The position numbers and the translations under genes are program-made. Shown piece by piece: positions 24,401-33,195 of a stretch of DNA of 64,000 nucleotides. The stretch is from contig RAYE01000006.1 in NCBI GenBank assembly GCA_003612285.1, positions 1 to 64,000 on the forward strand, written 5' to 3'. The notes under the pieces are model-generated. The model did no database searches. It worked only from the letters and a program-made list of their open reading frames with translations, and was not told the DNA's origin. The stretch is from a bacterium D16-51. Lineage in GTDB: Bacteria > Bacillota > Clostridia > Lachnospirales > Lachnospiraceae. Position 1 is the first letter of the stretch. Every line of letters starts with the position of its first letter.

Positions 24401-25528
24401 ATGAAGACACTCTATATTCACATAGGCACGCCGAAGACAGGAAGTTCTGCAATTCAGAGTTTTCTTTGGCAGAACAGAAAGGTTTTAGAACAGAAAGGGT
24501 ATTGTTACCCTGATGTATCTTTCCGTTATGAGTTTGTGTCAAAACGTAGAAATGGCTACTTCCTGCGTGCAGAAGATTTGGGGAATAAGGGGTCTGGTTT
24601 TGAGGAGGGAATGGATATTATCAGGGAAGCATTTGAGGAATATCCAAATGTAATTTTATCAGATGAGGGAATCTGGTATGAAGGAGTGAAATGGCATAAG
24701 AAACTGTTAAAAATTATGCAAAAAAAAGGATATCAGGTTAAGCTGGTGGTTTATTTAAGAAGGCAGGATGAATATTTGATTTCCAGATGGAATCAGTATG
24801 TAAAAACGGCTGCTTCTAAATATAAGGATACGGAAAAGGATTTAAATGAGTGGGAAACATTTTTACAAAAAGGCTTAAAAGATTTTACAATGAATTATGG
24901 TGAGAATTTAAAGAGATTAGAAGAAATTTATGGGCGGCAGAATATTTTTGTAAGACGCTATGATAGAAAATATTTTCCGGATAATTCCATTTGTGCTGAT
25001 TTCTTACAGACGATTGGGCTGGCCCAGACAGAAGAATATACTATGGCACAGATGTTGGTGAATCCCAGTTTGTCACAGAACACGGCAGAAATCCAGCGTG
25101 TATTGAATACTTTGATAGAAAAAAATGAAGATGGGGATTCTGATGATGACTCTGATTTACAGTTCTTCCGAAATCTTTTGTTATCCTTTTCTGAATTATC
25201 TACAAAAAGCTACCCATGTAGTATGTTTTCTGAGGAAGAGGCAAAGGAGTTTATGGAACACTATCATGAAGGAAACTGCAGGGTCGCAAAAGAGTATTTT
25301 GGAGAAGAAGAGTTATTTCATTTAGAGGAGGGGAAAGCGAAACCAAAATGGGAAAAAAACAACCCCAATATGCAAGATGATATGATACGGTTTATGGGGG
25401 CGTCTTGTATGTATTTTTTGGAAGAAAACAGAAGAATCAATAAAGAATTACAAGAATTGAAGTTATTTAAAAACAAAATGAGGCATCCTATCCATACTTT
25501 GAGTAAAAAATTGTCAAACAGGGAATAA
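24401..25528 (+). CDS. Sulfotransferase-like protein
   Basis: This 375-aa protein opens with LYIHIGTPKTGSSAIQSFL, a phosphosulfate-binding loop typical of PAPS-dependent sulfotransferases (KTGSS). A later LVVYLRRQDEYLISRWNQY matches the 3'-phosphate-binding R...S segment. It probably sulfates a surface glycan or polyol polymer, given the teichoic-acid-type genes downstream. AGGAGG precedes the ATG. No PAPS synthesis genes are in the window. Its C-terminus is basic. Confidence 0.75.
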   Translation: MKTLYIHIGTPKTGSSAIQSFLWQNRKVLEQKGYCYPDVSFRYEFVSKRRNGYFLRAEDLGNKGSGFEEGMDIIREAFEEYPNVILSDEGIWYEGVKWHKKLLKIMQKKGYQVKLVVYLRRQDEYLISRWNQYVKTAASKYKDTEKDLNEWETFLQKGLKDFTMNYGENLKRLEEIYGRQNIFVRRYDRKYFPDNSICADFLQTIGLAQTEEYTMAQMLVNPSLSQNTAEIQRVLNTLIEKNEDGDSDDDSDLQFFRNLLLSFSELSTKSYPCSMFSEEEAKEFMEHYHEGNCRVAKEYFGEEELFHLEEGKAKPKWEKNNPNMQDDMIRFMGASCMYFLEENRRINKELQELKLFKNKMRHPIHTLSKKLSNRE

Positions 25529-25601
25529 AAAAGCTGAAAAGTATACGGATGTCTGATGTTATTATGTATAGTATTAATATAGATAGACTGAATTTATGCA
25601 G

Positions 25602-25632
25602 GAACGCCTGGATTTTGACTTTTCAGGCGTTC
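25602..25632 (+). terminator. Hairpin after the sulfotransferase-like gene
   Basis: GAACGCCTG pairs with CAGGCGTTC over 9 bp with a 13-base loop. The following sequence is not T-rich, so termination strength is uncertain. Confidence 0.5.
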
Positions 25633-25711
25633 TATGCTACTCTGTAAAAGGGTATATTTTGTGGCTGATATGTATTTATGGAAGTTGTTACCAAGGATTC
25701 AGGAGGATAAG

Positions 25712-26770
25712 ATGAGACTATCAAAGAAGAAAATTTTAGTTTTTAGCAGGATGCATATTACAAATTTTGGGGACCCGATTATAGCCGACTGCTGTAAATA
25801 TATTATTAAAAAAACAGCGAAAGAGAATAGATACAGAGTAAAAGTCACAATGGCGGATGTATATGAAAAGGATATAGCAGTTACGAAAAAACTTTTAAAA
25901 GGGCAAAAGGCGGTTGTATTTCCCGGCGGGGGGCTGAATTCTGTTGTTTTTAATAATAAATTGCTTGAGATACTTAAATTAATAGAGGAACAAAAAAATA
26001 CTTCTGTATTTTTTAATGCAGTTGGGATTCTTAAAGTGAAACCGAGGAAGAAAAATGAAGAATTACTGATAAAGCTTTTTAACCATAATCAAGTCAAACA
26101 AGTGACTACGCGTGGGGATTATGACCAGCTTTTAAAATATATTCAATCGCCAAGGGTATATCCCGAAAAACTGGTATTTGACCCGGCAATCTGGGTAAAC
26201 GAAGCTTATGAAATTGAACATTCTATTGATTCTGAAAAAATAGGGATTGGTGTAATTCGTCCAGAAATATTCCAAAGTAATGGAAATGATTTTTCCGCAG
26301 AGGATGTATTTCAGATGTATTTTAACATAGTGAATGAATTAGAAGCAAAAGGTTTTGCCTGGGAATTTTTTTCAAATGGCATGAAAGAAGATTATAATTT
26401 TGGTGTTGAAACCCTAAAACGAATGGGACGGAGTACAAAAAAATATATAGGGAAAAATGTGAAAAGCAGCAGGGAGCTAGTTGAAAAGATTGCTTCCTAT
26501 AAGGCAGTAATTGCAGCAAGGCTTCATGCGAATATTATTTCAACGTCCCTGCGCGTGCCGTCTGTAGCGTTAGTGTGGAATGACAAAATGAATTTATTTG
26601 CAGAGATCATTGGTGAAGAGGAGCGCTATATCGGGGTAGAGCATCTGAAAGACGCAGATTATATTGTCCATCAGCTTGAACTTGCGATTAAGAATGGATA
26701 TGATGAGAAAAAAATTGACTGCATGAAAAATGTTACAGTGGAAACAATAAAAAATATCATTATTTCATAA
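25712..26770 (+). CDS. Polysaccharide pyruvyltransferase family protein
   Basis: This 352-aa protein resembles the polysaccharide pyruvyltransferase family: NFGDPIIADCCKYIIKK near the N-terminus, VVFPGGGLNSVVF (about 70-82), and a C-terminal SYKAVIAARLHANIIS followed by RVPSVALVWNDK. Such enzymes add pyruvate ketals, or related groups, to surface glycans. The start at 25712 follows CAGGAGG; an upstream in-frame codon at 25634 lacks a site. It is paired with the TarL-like gene that begins 18 bases after its stop, and the same pairing is repeated at 28744-32456. Confidence 0.8.
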   Translation: MRLSKKKILVFSRMHITNFGDPIIADCCKYIIKKTAKENRYRVKVTMADVYEKDIAVTKKLLKGQKAVVFPGGGLNSVVFNNKLLEILKLIEEQKNTSVFFNAVGILKVKPRKKNEELLIKLFNHNQVKQVTTRGDYDQLLKYIQSPRVYPEKLVFDPAIWVNEAYEIEHSIDSEKIGIGVIRPEIFQSNGNDFSAEDVFQMYFNIVNELEAKGFAWEFFSNGMKEDYNFGVETLKRMGRSTKKYIGKNVKSSRELVEKIASYKAVIAARLHANIISTSLRVPSVALVWNDKMNLFAEIIGEEERYIGVEHLKDADYIVHQLELAIKNGYDEKKIDCMKNVTVETIKNIIIS

Positions 26771-26788
26771 TTAGGAATGGGGAGTTGG

Positions 26789-28522
26789 ATGGAAAACTGC
26801 ATTGATGAAAAAATAATCCAGGCAAGAGTGGTTGATATTAAATGGGAGAGAGTTATTGTCCATCTTTATGTAGAAATGGAGTATTCTAATGCTGCAGATG
26901 AGCAGATTTCTTTAAGCTTTTATGCGGTAAATGGGTTAAATAAGGCAAAAGCGGTGTTTTGTGCAGACAGACAGGGAAAAATGATACATCTTTCGATGAA
27001 TATTACGAATCCTGGGGACTGCCAGTGTTTAAAAATGGGGACATATTCAATTGTGGTCTGTGATAAAGAGAGGATTCTTGCAAAATGTATTGTAGATACT
27101 GCTTTCTTTCCTTTGCTGGATGATTGTTCCCGCTCTTTTTTACACAATGGACGGACGAAAAGTTTTTTTGTGAATTTCTGTATAGCGGAAAATGGGGAAG
27201 AGCTGCCGCTTTTAATGTATGTTATGGATGCAGGAAAAATTCCTGTAAAAATTTTGTCAAATAGGGAATTATTAAAAAATTTGTTCGTGGAACCTGTCAG
27301 GGAATTAACAAAAAATTTTGACAGAATTTATTGGAAGTTTTTATATCATCACTATGTCAAAAAATATCGGAAAGAAAAAAATGTTGTTTTATTTATGACA
27401 GAACAGAGCAAAGTGATAGGTGGAAATTTACAGGCAGTTTATAACCGGATGATAGAACGGGGGCTGGATCATAAATACAGTATCCTTTTGTCTGCACGTC
27501 CTGCTTCTTATGAAGAACAGACGAGAAAAAGTACAAAAGATCTTTTGAAGAAAGTTGCAAAAAGCAGGCTGATATTTATTGATGACCATGTGCCGGTTTT
27601 TGACTGGCTGCAATTATGTGGGAGAACCAGCCTGGTACAGCTATGGCATGCAGGCGCTGGTTTTAAATCTTCCGGATATAGCCGCTGGGGCCATCCGGGA
27701 TGCCCGGCGCCGATTAGCTGCCACCGCCAGTATAAATATGGCATTGCAGGTTCTAAGTACATTGGAAGATTTTTTGCAGAGGTGTTTGGCATTAACGAGG
27801 AACAGATTTTACCTACAGGAATGCCGCGGATGGACCGGTATTTGGATAAGGAGTACCAGAGAGAGAAGATAGAGGAAATTTATATACAGTATCCAATTTG
27901 TAAAGGGAAAAAGGTAATTCTTTTCGCGCCAACCTACCGTGGGCGTGGGCGTGCCAATGCTTATTATCCATATGAAATGATAGATTTTGAAAGATTATAT
28001 GAATTTTGTGGTGATAACTATGTTGTATTATTTAAAATGCATCCATGGGTAAAGCAAACAGTCCCAATTGAGGAAGGTAGGAAGGATAGGTTTGTGGATG
28101 TCAGCGCTTATTCTGATATTAATGATTTGTTCTATATAACGGATTTATTAATTACAGATTATTCTTCAAATATATTTGAATTTAGCCTGATGCATAAACC
28201 GATGCTTTTTTATGCTTTTGATAAAAATCAATATGCATATTCAAGAGGGTTTCATCGGGATTATGAAGTTTCTGCTCCTGGGAAAATTTGTTATACCTTT
28301 GGCCAATTAATTGATGCAATGGAGAGAGAAGATTTTGAATATGAAAAAGTTCAGGATTATATTGACAAGCATTTCGACTATATAGACAGCAATGCATCAG
28401 ACCGTGTTATTGATTGGATTTTGCTTGGTAAACTTCCAAAAAATATAAAAAAAGGGATTCATCAAAAAGAAGCGCAGTTTCGTAAAATGCATAAATTGGA
28501 TTTTTCCAGTTTGAAAGAATAA
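26789..28522 (+). CDS. TarL/TagF-like poly(polyol-phosphate) transferase (copy 1)
   Basis: This 577-aa protein belongs to the CDP-glycerol glycerophosphotransferase family, which polymerises glycerol- or ribitol-phosphate onto teichoic acid at the inner membrane face. An N-terminal beta-rich domain (about 1-130) is as in TarL. The catalytic part has QLWHAGAGFKSSGYSRWG, LPTGMPRMDRYLD, FAPTYRGRGR, FKMHPWVKQ and LLITDYSSNIFEFSLM. The start at 26789 (MENCIDEK) follows GGGGAG and aligns with its paralogue at 30717; ATG 26777 adds four residues. With TarI and TarJ downstream, CDP-ribitol is the likely donor. Confidence 0.9.
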   Translation: MENCIDEKIIQARVVDIKWERVIVHLYVEMEYSNAADEQISLSFYAVNGLNKAKAVFCADRQGKMIHLSMNITNPGDCQCLKMGTYSIVVCDKERILAKCIVDTAFFPLLDDCSRSFLHNGRTKSFFVNFCIAENGEELPLLMYVMDAGKIPVKILSNRELLKNLFVEPVRELTKNFDRIYWKFLYHHYVKKYRKEKNVVLFMTEQSKVIGGNLQAVYNRMIERGLDHKYSILLSARPASYEEQTRKSTKDLLKKVAKSRLIFIDDHVPVFDWLQLCGRTSLVQLWHAGAGFKSSGYSRWGHPGCPAPISCHRQYKYGIAGSKYIGRFFAEVFGINEEQILPTGMPRMDRYLDKEYQREKIEEIYIQYPICKGKKVILFAPTYRGRGRANAYYPYEMIDFERLYEFCGDNYVVLFKMHPWVKQTVPIEEGRKDRFVDVSAYSDINDLFYITDLLITDYSSNIFEFSLMHKPMLFYAFDKNQYAYSRGFHRDYEVSAPGKICYTFGQLIDAMEREDFEYEKVQDYIDKHFDYIDSNASDRVIDWILLGKLPKNIKKGIHQKEAQFRKMHKLDFSSLKE

Positions 28523-28565
28523 GTAGTAACAGAACCCTTTGTTATCGGCTAAATGGGGAGGATAA

Positions 28566-28594
28566 TTGACTTTTTATATATTGTATGCTATGAT
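28566..28594 (+). promoter_or_regulatory. Sigma-A promoter before the second pyruvyltransferase/TarL block
   Basis: TTGACT at 28566 and TATGAT at 28589 have a 17-bp spacer. The predicted transcript would carry the two strong hairpins at 28612-28688 in its leader. Confidence 0.7.
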
Positions 28595-28611
28595 TCTCGC
28601 GTATGCAACGA

Positions 28612-28688
28612 GCCAAGTGCAAGCTTGCTTGCACTTGGCGACTGCGCGCGGGTCAACAACCCCATTGCTTGCAGTGGGGTTGTTGACC
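28612..28688 (+). promoter_or_regulatory. Two perfect hairpins in the leader
   Basis: Hairpin 1 pairs GCCAAGTGCAAGC with GCTTGCACTTGGC (28612-28639). Hairpin 2 pairs GGTCAACAACCCCA (28651-28664) with TGGGGTTGTTGACC (28675-28688). Neither ends in a T run. The preceding GCGTATGCAACGAGCCAAGT resembles GCGTATGCAATGGGCCAAAT at 46926. They could be an mRNA leader structure or a repeat element. Confidence 0.7.
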
Positions 28689-28743
28689 TGCAAGTTAAAG
28701 AGGGAAAGAGGAAATTAATTAGAGAAGGATATTGGATTTCGGA

Positions 28744-30630
28744 ATGAAGAAAAAGAAAGAAAATCTCAGAAGGATAAAAATCCTTTTAGTTGAGATTGTG
28801 AATCGGAATTTGGGAGATAATGTCATCGCAGATAATGCAGAGTATATTTTAATGAAGGTATTGCCGCGGTATATCAAACAGGAGTATACCGTCTATCGTT
28901 ATAATATTTACAGTGAAGATTATATCCTTCTCCAGAAGGCTGATTTGATTATATTTGCTGGTGGCGGATTGATTAAATATAAGCAGGAGTCTTTCTATTA
29001 TTATACTTCTGAAATTTTGCGGGTAGCGGAGGAGCATCAGATACCCGTATATTTTAATTGTATAGGAGTTGAGGGGTATGAAGAAGAGGATGAGAGATGC
29101 CAGCAGCTAAAGAGCAGCCTGAATTATTCTTGTGTTAAGGGAATTTCTGTCCGTGATGATGTAGAGACATTAAAGAAATGCTATCTTCAAAAAGGCGGCA
29201 TCCATATTACAAAGGGTATAGATCCGGCTGTTTTGTCATCAAAAGTATATGGTGTTATAAAAGAGAGTGGCTCCAGGGTGATTGGGCTTGGAATTATACG
29301 GGATCAAATTTTTATTGACTATGGTATAGAAGGGATTGATAAGGAGAGTGAGTTAAATCTTTGGTGTGATTTGATAGTGGAAATTGAAAAACAAGGGTAT
29401 GAGTGGCAGTTATTTACAAATGGGCTTGCCCAGGACCATAAATTTGCGATGGAAGTGCTGGAAGCGGCGGGAAAGGCAGAAGAGGCAGAAAAGTATTTTG
29501 CAAAGCGTCCGGCAAGTACAAAAGATCTTGTGGATATTATTTCCAGATATGCAGGGATTGTGGCAGGAAGAATGCATTCAAACATTATTGCTTATGCTTT
29601 GAAAGTACCTGGTATTGCCCTGGTTTGGAATAATAAACTTTTATTCTGGGGAAAAAGGATTGGTTACCAGGAACGCTTTATACAGCCATGGCAGTTTGAA
29701 GCATCCAGTATTGTGGATACTCTGTTAAGAGGAATGAAAAAAGGGGTGCGGAAAAAAGCAGGGGCGCGGCTTTGTGAAATCCGTATGCAGCGCTGGCTTG
29801 CGTGGTTTATACGGACTTATGGATATAAAGCAGCCTTATTGCCTGAGAAGAAAAAAAAGGTGATAGAATGGCAGAAAAAGCTGGTGGCAGTTGCACTTGG
29901 CGGCGCGGAGTTACGCTATACAAGCATAAACCATTTGGATGTTATGAAACAAAAATACGAGGATGGATTCCGTAAGTTTGAGGCAGATATACGCCTTACT
30001 TCTGATGGGCGTCTGGTTTGCGTAAATGGCTGGTCAGAAAAAACCTATGAGAGGCTTGGGCTTGACGCAGAACAATTTAAATTGGAGCCTCCGGCATATG
30101 ATATATTTATGAAATGTAAATCTTATGGCGTATATGAGACGGCAGATTTTGAACAGTTGATTGCGCAAATCGAAGAGATGGAGGACTGCACCCTGTTTTT
30201 GGATATCGGAAGGCCATCCAAAAAAGTATTACGCCAGATGATTTCAGAGATTTGCCGGGTTTGTAAAGAAAAGCGGCAGCTTATCAAAAGGCTGTTAGTG
30301 CGTGTGCAGACGAAGTATGATTTAGAACAGTTTGTGGCTTCAAAGATGAAGTTTAGGCTTGCATACTATATCCCTTCCCAGGAGGTTTGTGAGGAAAAGA
30401 ATATTACTGTGGCTGGGGTAGCAGAGGTTTGTGAAAAAAATAAAGTAAAATGGGTTACAATGTCGAAAGAGGCATTAAAAAAAGAAGTGGTGGAAGAATT
30501 ACATGCTTTTGGGGTGAAAGTATGCGTGTTTTCCCTTAACACTCTTACAGAGATAGAGGATGCAATGAAAATGGGAGTAGATTTGGTAGGGACACAGCAT
30601 ATCAGCATAAAAGTGTTAAGCGAAATATAA
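28744..30630 (+). CDS. Pyruvyltransferase-like protein fused to a degenerate GDPD domain
   Basis: In this 628-aa protein, residues 1 to about 365 match the pyruvyltransferase family: NLGDNVIADNAEYIL, IFAGGGLIKYKQES and GIVAGRMHSNIIAYALKVPG. Residues about 380-628 resemble a glycerophosphodiester phosphodiesterase barrel: KFEADIRLTSDGRLVCVNGW, LFLDIGRP, VCVFSLNTLTEIEDAMKMGV and DLVGTQH. The usual catalytic histidines (HRG/AHG and HDW positions) read ALGGAE and NGW, so the domain is probably inactive. ATG 28744 is chosen; TTG 28732, closer to GAAGG, is possible. It pairs with the TarL-like gene downstream. Confidence 0.78.
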   Translation: MKKKKENLRRIKILLVEIVNRNLGDNVIADNAEYILMKVLPRYIKQEYTVYRYNIYSEDYILLQKADLIIFAGGGLIKYKQESFYYYTSEILRVAEEHQIPVYFNCIGVEGYEEEDERCQQLKSSLNYSCVKGISVRDDVETLKKCYLQKGGIHITKGIDPAVLSSKVYGVIKESGSRVIGLGIIRDQIFIDYGIEGIDKESELNLWCDLIVEIEKQGYEWQLFTNGLAQDHKFAMEVLEAAGKAEEAEKYFAKRPASTKDLVDIISRYAGIVAGRMHSNIIAYALKVPGIALVWNNKLLFWGKRIGYQERFIQPWQFEASSIVDTLLRGMKKGVRKKAGARLCEIRMQRWLAWFIRTYGYKAALLPEKKKKVIEWQKKLVAVALGGAELRYTSINHLDVMKQKYEDGFRKFEADIRLTSDGRLVCVNGWSEKTYERLGLDAEQFKLEPPAYDIFMKCKSYGVYETADFEQLIAQIEEMEDCTLFLDIGRPSKKVLRQMISEICRVCKEKRQLIKRLLVRVQTKYDLEQFVASKMKFRLAYYIPSQEVCEEKNITVAGVAEVCEKNKVKWVTMSKEALKKEVVEELHAFGVKVCVFSLNTLTEIEDAMKMGVDLVGTQHISIKVLSEI

Positions 30631-30716
30631 TTTAAAAATATTCATTAGTGGCTGATAAAAAATGAAAGCAGGACTGTTTATTATAGTCTTCTGTATTAAT
30701 TTAAGAGGTAATGGAA

Positions 30717-32456
30717 ATGAAAAATTGTGTAGAGGAACAATTCGTTAAGGCAACAATTATTGGAATGGAATGGGAACGTGTGATTGTCCATATGGATGTG
30801 AAGCTGGAAATGAAGGATGGGCAGTTAGATAGAGATTCCTTCACGTATTATGCGGTGAATGGACTTTATAAAGCGCGGGCAATGTTTAAGGCAAATGTAT
30901 TAGAAGATGGGATTGTCAGGCTGTCTATGAATATTACAAATCCTGGGGACTGCCAATGCCTCAGAATGGGGACATATTCTATTTTGGTATGCGATGAATC
31001 ACGTATTTTGGCAAAATGTGTGGTGGATCCCTCTATTGTTCCATATATGGAAGATTACTCCAGGTCTTTTTTACATAACAATAGGGGAAAGACATTTGTG
31101 GTAAATTTTTCTGTAGCAGAAGAGGAAGATGAACTGCCGTTGGTAATGTATGCTATGGATGCTACAAAATCACCTGTAAATTTACAGTCTAACCGGGAAA
31201 TTGTAAAAGAGGCGCTTGCAGAACCCAGGGTATTAATAAAAAAGAATATGGGGAGAATCCGCTGGAAGTTTTTGTATCATAGATATGTAAAAAAATACCG
31301 TAAAGTAAAGAAGACAATTATGTTTATGACAGAGCAGAGTGCGGTTTTAGGAAGCAATTTGCAGGCAGTGCGTAACCGTATGGTTGAAAGAGGGTTAGAT
31401 AAGGAATATACAATATTGACGTCAGCCCGCCCGGCATCTTATGAGAAGCAGACAAAAAAAAGTACGAAAGAATTGATTAAGAAAATGGCGCAATGCAGCA
31501 TGATATTTATTGATGACCATGCCCCGATTTTTGATTGGCTTGAATTAAATCCAAGGACAAAGCTGATACAGCTATGGCATGCAGGCGCTGGTTTTAAGTC
31601 TTCAGGTTACAGCCGCTGGGGGCATCTTGGGTGTCCGGCTCCGGTAAGCTGCCATAGGCAGTATAAATATGGTATAGCCGGCTCGAGGAATATTGGGAAA
31701 TTTTTTTCAGAGGTATTTGGGATTAATGACGAACAGATTTTACCAACTGGAATGCCGCGGATGGATGAATATTTAGATAATGAGTACCGTAAAAAGAAGA
31801 CAGAAGAGTTATATCAGCTGTATCCAATGTGTAAAGGTAAGAAAGTTATTTTGTTTGCACCGACATACCGTGGCAAAAATAGGGCTACTGCTTATTATCC
31901 ATATGAAATGATTGATTTCAAAAGGTTATATGAATTTTGTGGGGATGAGTATGTTGTACTGTTTAAAATGCATCCGTGGGTTGCTTTCCCAGTACCGATT
32001 GAAGAAAATATGAAGAATTGTTTTATAGATGTAAATACATTTCCTAATATTAATGATTTATTTTATATCACAGATTTACTTATCACAGACTATTCTTCCA
32101 ATATTTTTGAATTCAGCCTGATGAAAAAGCCGATGTTATTTTATGCTTTTGATAAAATCCAATATTCTTTTTCAAGAGGTTTTCATAGAGATTATGAAGA
32201 GGCGGCGCCAGGAAAGGTTTGTTATGATTTTGAACAGCTTATGCAGGCTCTGGAAAATAAGGACTTTGAATATGAGAAGGTAGAGGAGTATGTGGAAAAA
32301 CATTTTGATTATATAGACAGCGGGGCTTCAGATAGGGTTATTGACTGGATTTTGCTTGGAAATGTACCACAGGATATAAAGCAGGAAATTGCTAAAAATG
32401 CACATGCAATTAAGCGGATGCGGAAATTAGACTTTTCTGAGTTAAAGAAGGAATGA
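30717..32456 (+). CDS. TarL/TagF-like poly(polyol-phosphate) transferase (copy 2)
   Basis: This 579-aa paralogue of the protein at 26789 is colinear along its whole length, with long identical runs such as LWHAGAGFKSSGYSRWGH and LLITDYSSNIFEFSLM. The start at 30717 (MKNCVEEQ) is eight bases after AGAGG and aligns with the first residues of its paralogue; ATG 30711 is too close to the site. Two polymerases could make primer and chain, or use glycerol- and ribitol-phosphate separately. The TarI-like gene follows 17 bases after its stop. Confidence 0.9.
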   Translation: MKNCVEEQFVKATIIGMEWERVIVHMDVKLEMKDGQLDRDSFTYYAVNGLYKARAMFKANVLEDGIVRLSMNITNPGDCQCLRMGTYSILVCDESRILAKCVVDPSIVPYMEDYSRSFLHNNRGKTFVVNFSVAEEEDELPLVMYAMDATKSPVNLQSNREIVKEALAEPRVLIKKNMGRIRWKFLYHRYVKKYRKVKKTIMFMTEQSAVLGSNLQAVRNRMVERGLDKEYTILTSARPASYEKQTKKSTKELIKKMAQCSMIFIDDHAPIFDWLELNPRTKLIQLWHAGAGFKSSGYSRWGHLGCPAPVSCHRQYKYGIAGSRNIGKFFSEVFGINDEQILPTGMPRMDEYLDNEYRKKKTEELYQLYPMCKGKKVILFAPTYRGKNRATAYYPYEMIDFKRLYEFCGDEYVVLFKMHPWVAFPVPIEENMKNCFIDVNTFPNINDLFYITDLLITDYSSNIFEFSLMKKPMLFYAFDKIQYSFSRGFHRDYEEAAPGKVCYDFEQLMQALENKDFEYEKVEEYVEKHFDYIDSGASDRVIDWILLGNVPQDIKQEIAKNAHAIKRMRKLDFSELKKE

Positions 32457-32473
32457 AATGACAGGAGGATGGC

Positions 32474-33169
32474 ATGGTATTTGGTGTAATTCTTGCGGGC
32501 GGGGACGGGCAGTCTATGGAAAAGGCTAAGCAATATATGCTGCTTGGCAGCAAGCCGGTGTTAATCCATACAGTTGAGAAGTTTTATATCCATGAAAGGC
32601 TTGAGAAAATCCTCGTGCTCTGCCCCCAAAAGTGGCTGAAAGATACGCAGGAAATGATGGAAAAGTATTTTCCCTCTTCCCAGGGGCGCATTGTCCTGGT
32701 AAAAAGCGGAGATACCAGAAATGAAACAATCAGGAATGCAGCACTATATATAGAAGGGCATTTTGGCCTGGAGGAAGATACACTGCTTGTAACGCATGAT
32801 TCCGTAAGGCCGTTTGTAACTTACCGTATTATTGAAGAAAACATTGAATATGGCTTAAAGCATGGCGCTGTTGATACTGTGGTCCCGGCAAGCGATACAA
32901 TTGTGTATAGCGAAGATGGTACAGGGATTACGTCTGTCCCAAAGCGTTCCATGATGTACCAGGGGCAGACGCCGCAGACATTTCATGCAAAAAAGTTTCT
33001 GGAATTATATCAGAAGCTTTCAGAGGAAGAAAAATCGCTGCTTACGGATGCCTGTAAGATTTTTGTATTAAATGGGGAAAAAGTATATCTTGCAGAAGGG
33101 GAGATTTTTAATATTAAAATAACGTATCCATATGATTTAGAGGTGGCGGAATCTTTGATGATCCAATAA
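32474..33169 (+). CDS. tarI: D-ribitol-5-phosphate cytidylyltransferase (3 of 3)
   Basis: This 231-aa protein has VILAGGDGQSMEKAKQYMLL, VTHDSVRPFVTYRII, MYQGQTPQTFHAKKF and NIKITYPYDLEVAE, the TarI pattern. In the nucleotide loop the usual arginine of GxGxR is replaced (GDGQSM), which is unusual for this superfamily and may affect CTP binding. It lies directly before the TarJ-like gene, the standard partner that supplies ribitol 5-phosphate. GGAGG precedes the ATG at 32474. Confidence 0.86.
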   Translation: MVFGVILAGGDGQSMEKAKQYMLLGSKPVLIHTVEKFYIHERLEKILVLCPQKWLKDTQEMMEKYFPSSQGRIVLVKSGDTRNETIRNAALYIEGHFGLEEDTLLVTHDSVRPFVTYRIIEENIEYGLKHGAVDTVVPASDTIVYSEDGTGITSVPKRSMMYQGQTPQTFHAKKFLELYQKLSEEEKSLLTDACKIFVLNGEKVYLAEGEIFNIKITYPYDLEVAESLMIQ

Positions 33170-33195
33170 TCCGGACGGGAGGAATGTGAGGAAAT

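Noticed and set aside
28553..28747. 64-codon frame between the two polymer blocks
   Set aside because: It reads through the promoter and the two perfect hairpins and has no homologous look.
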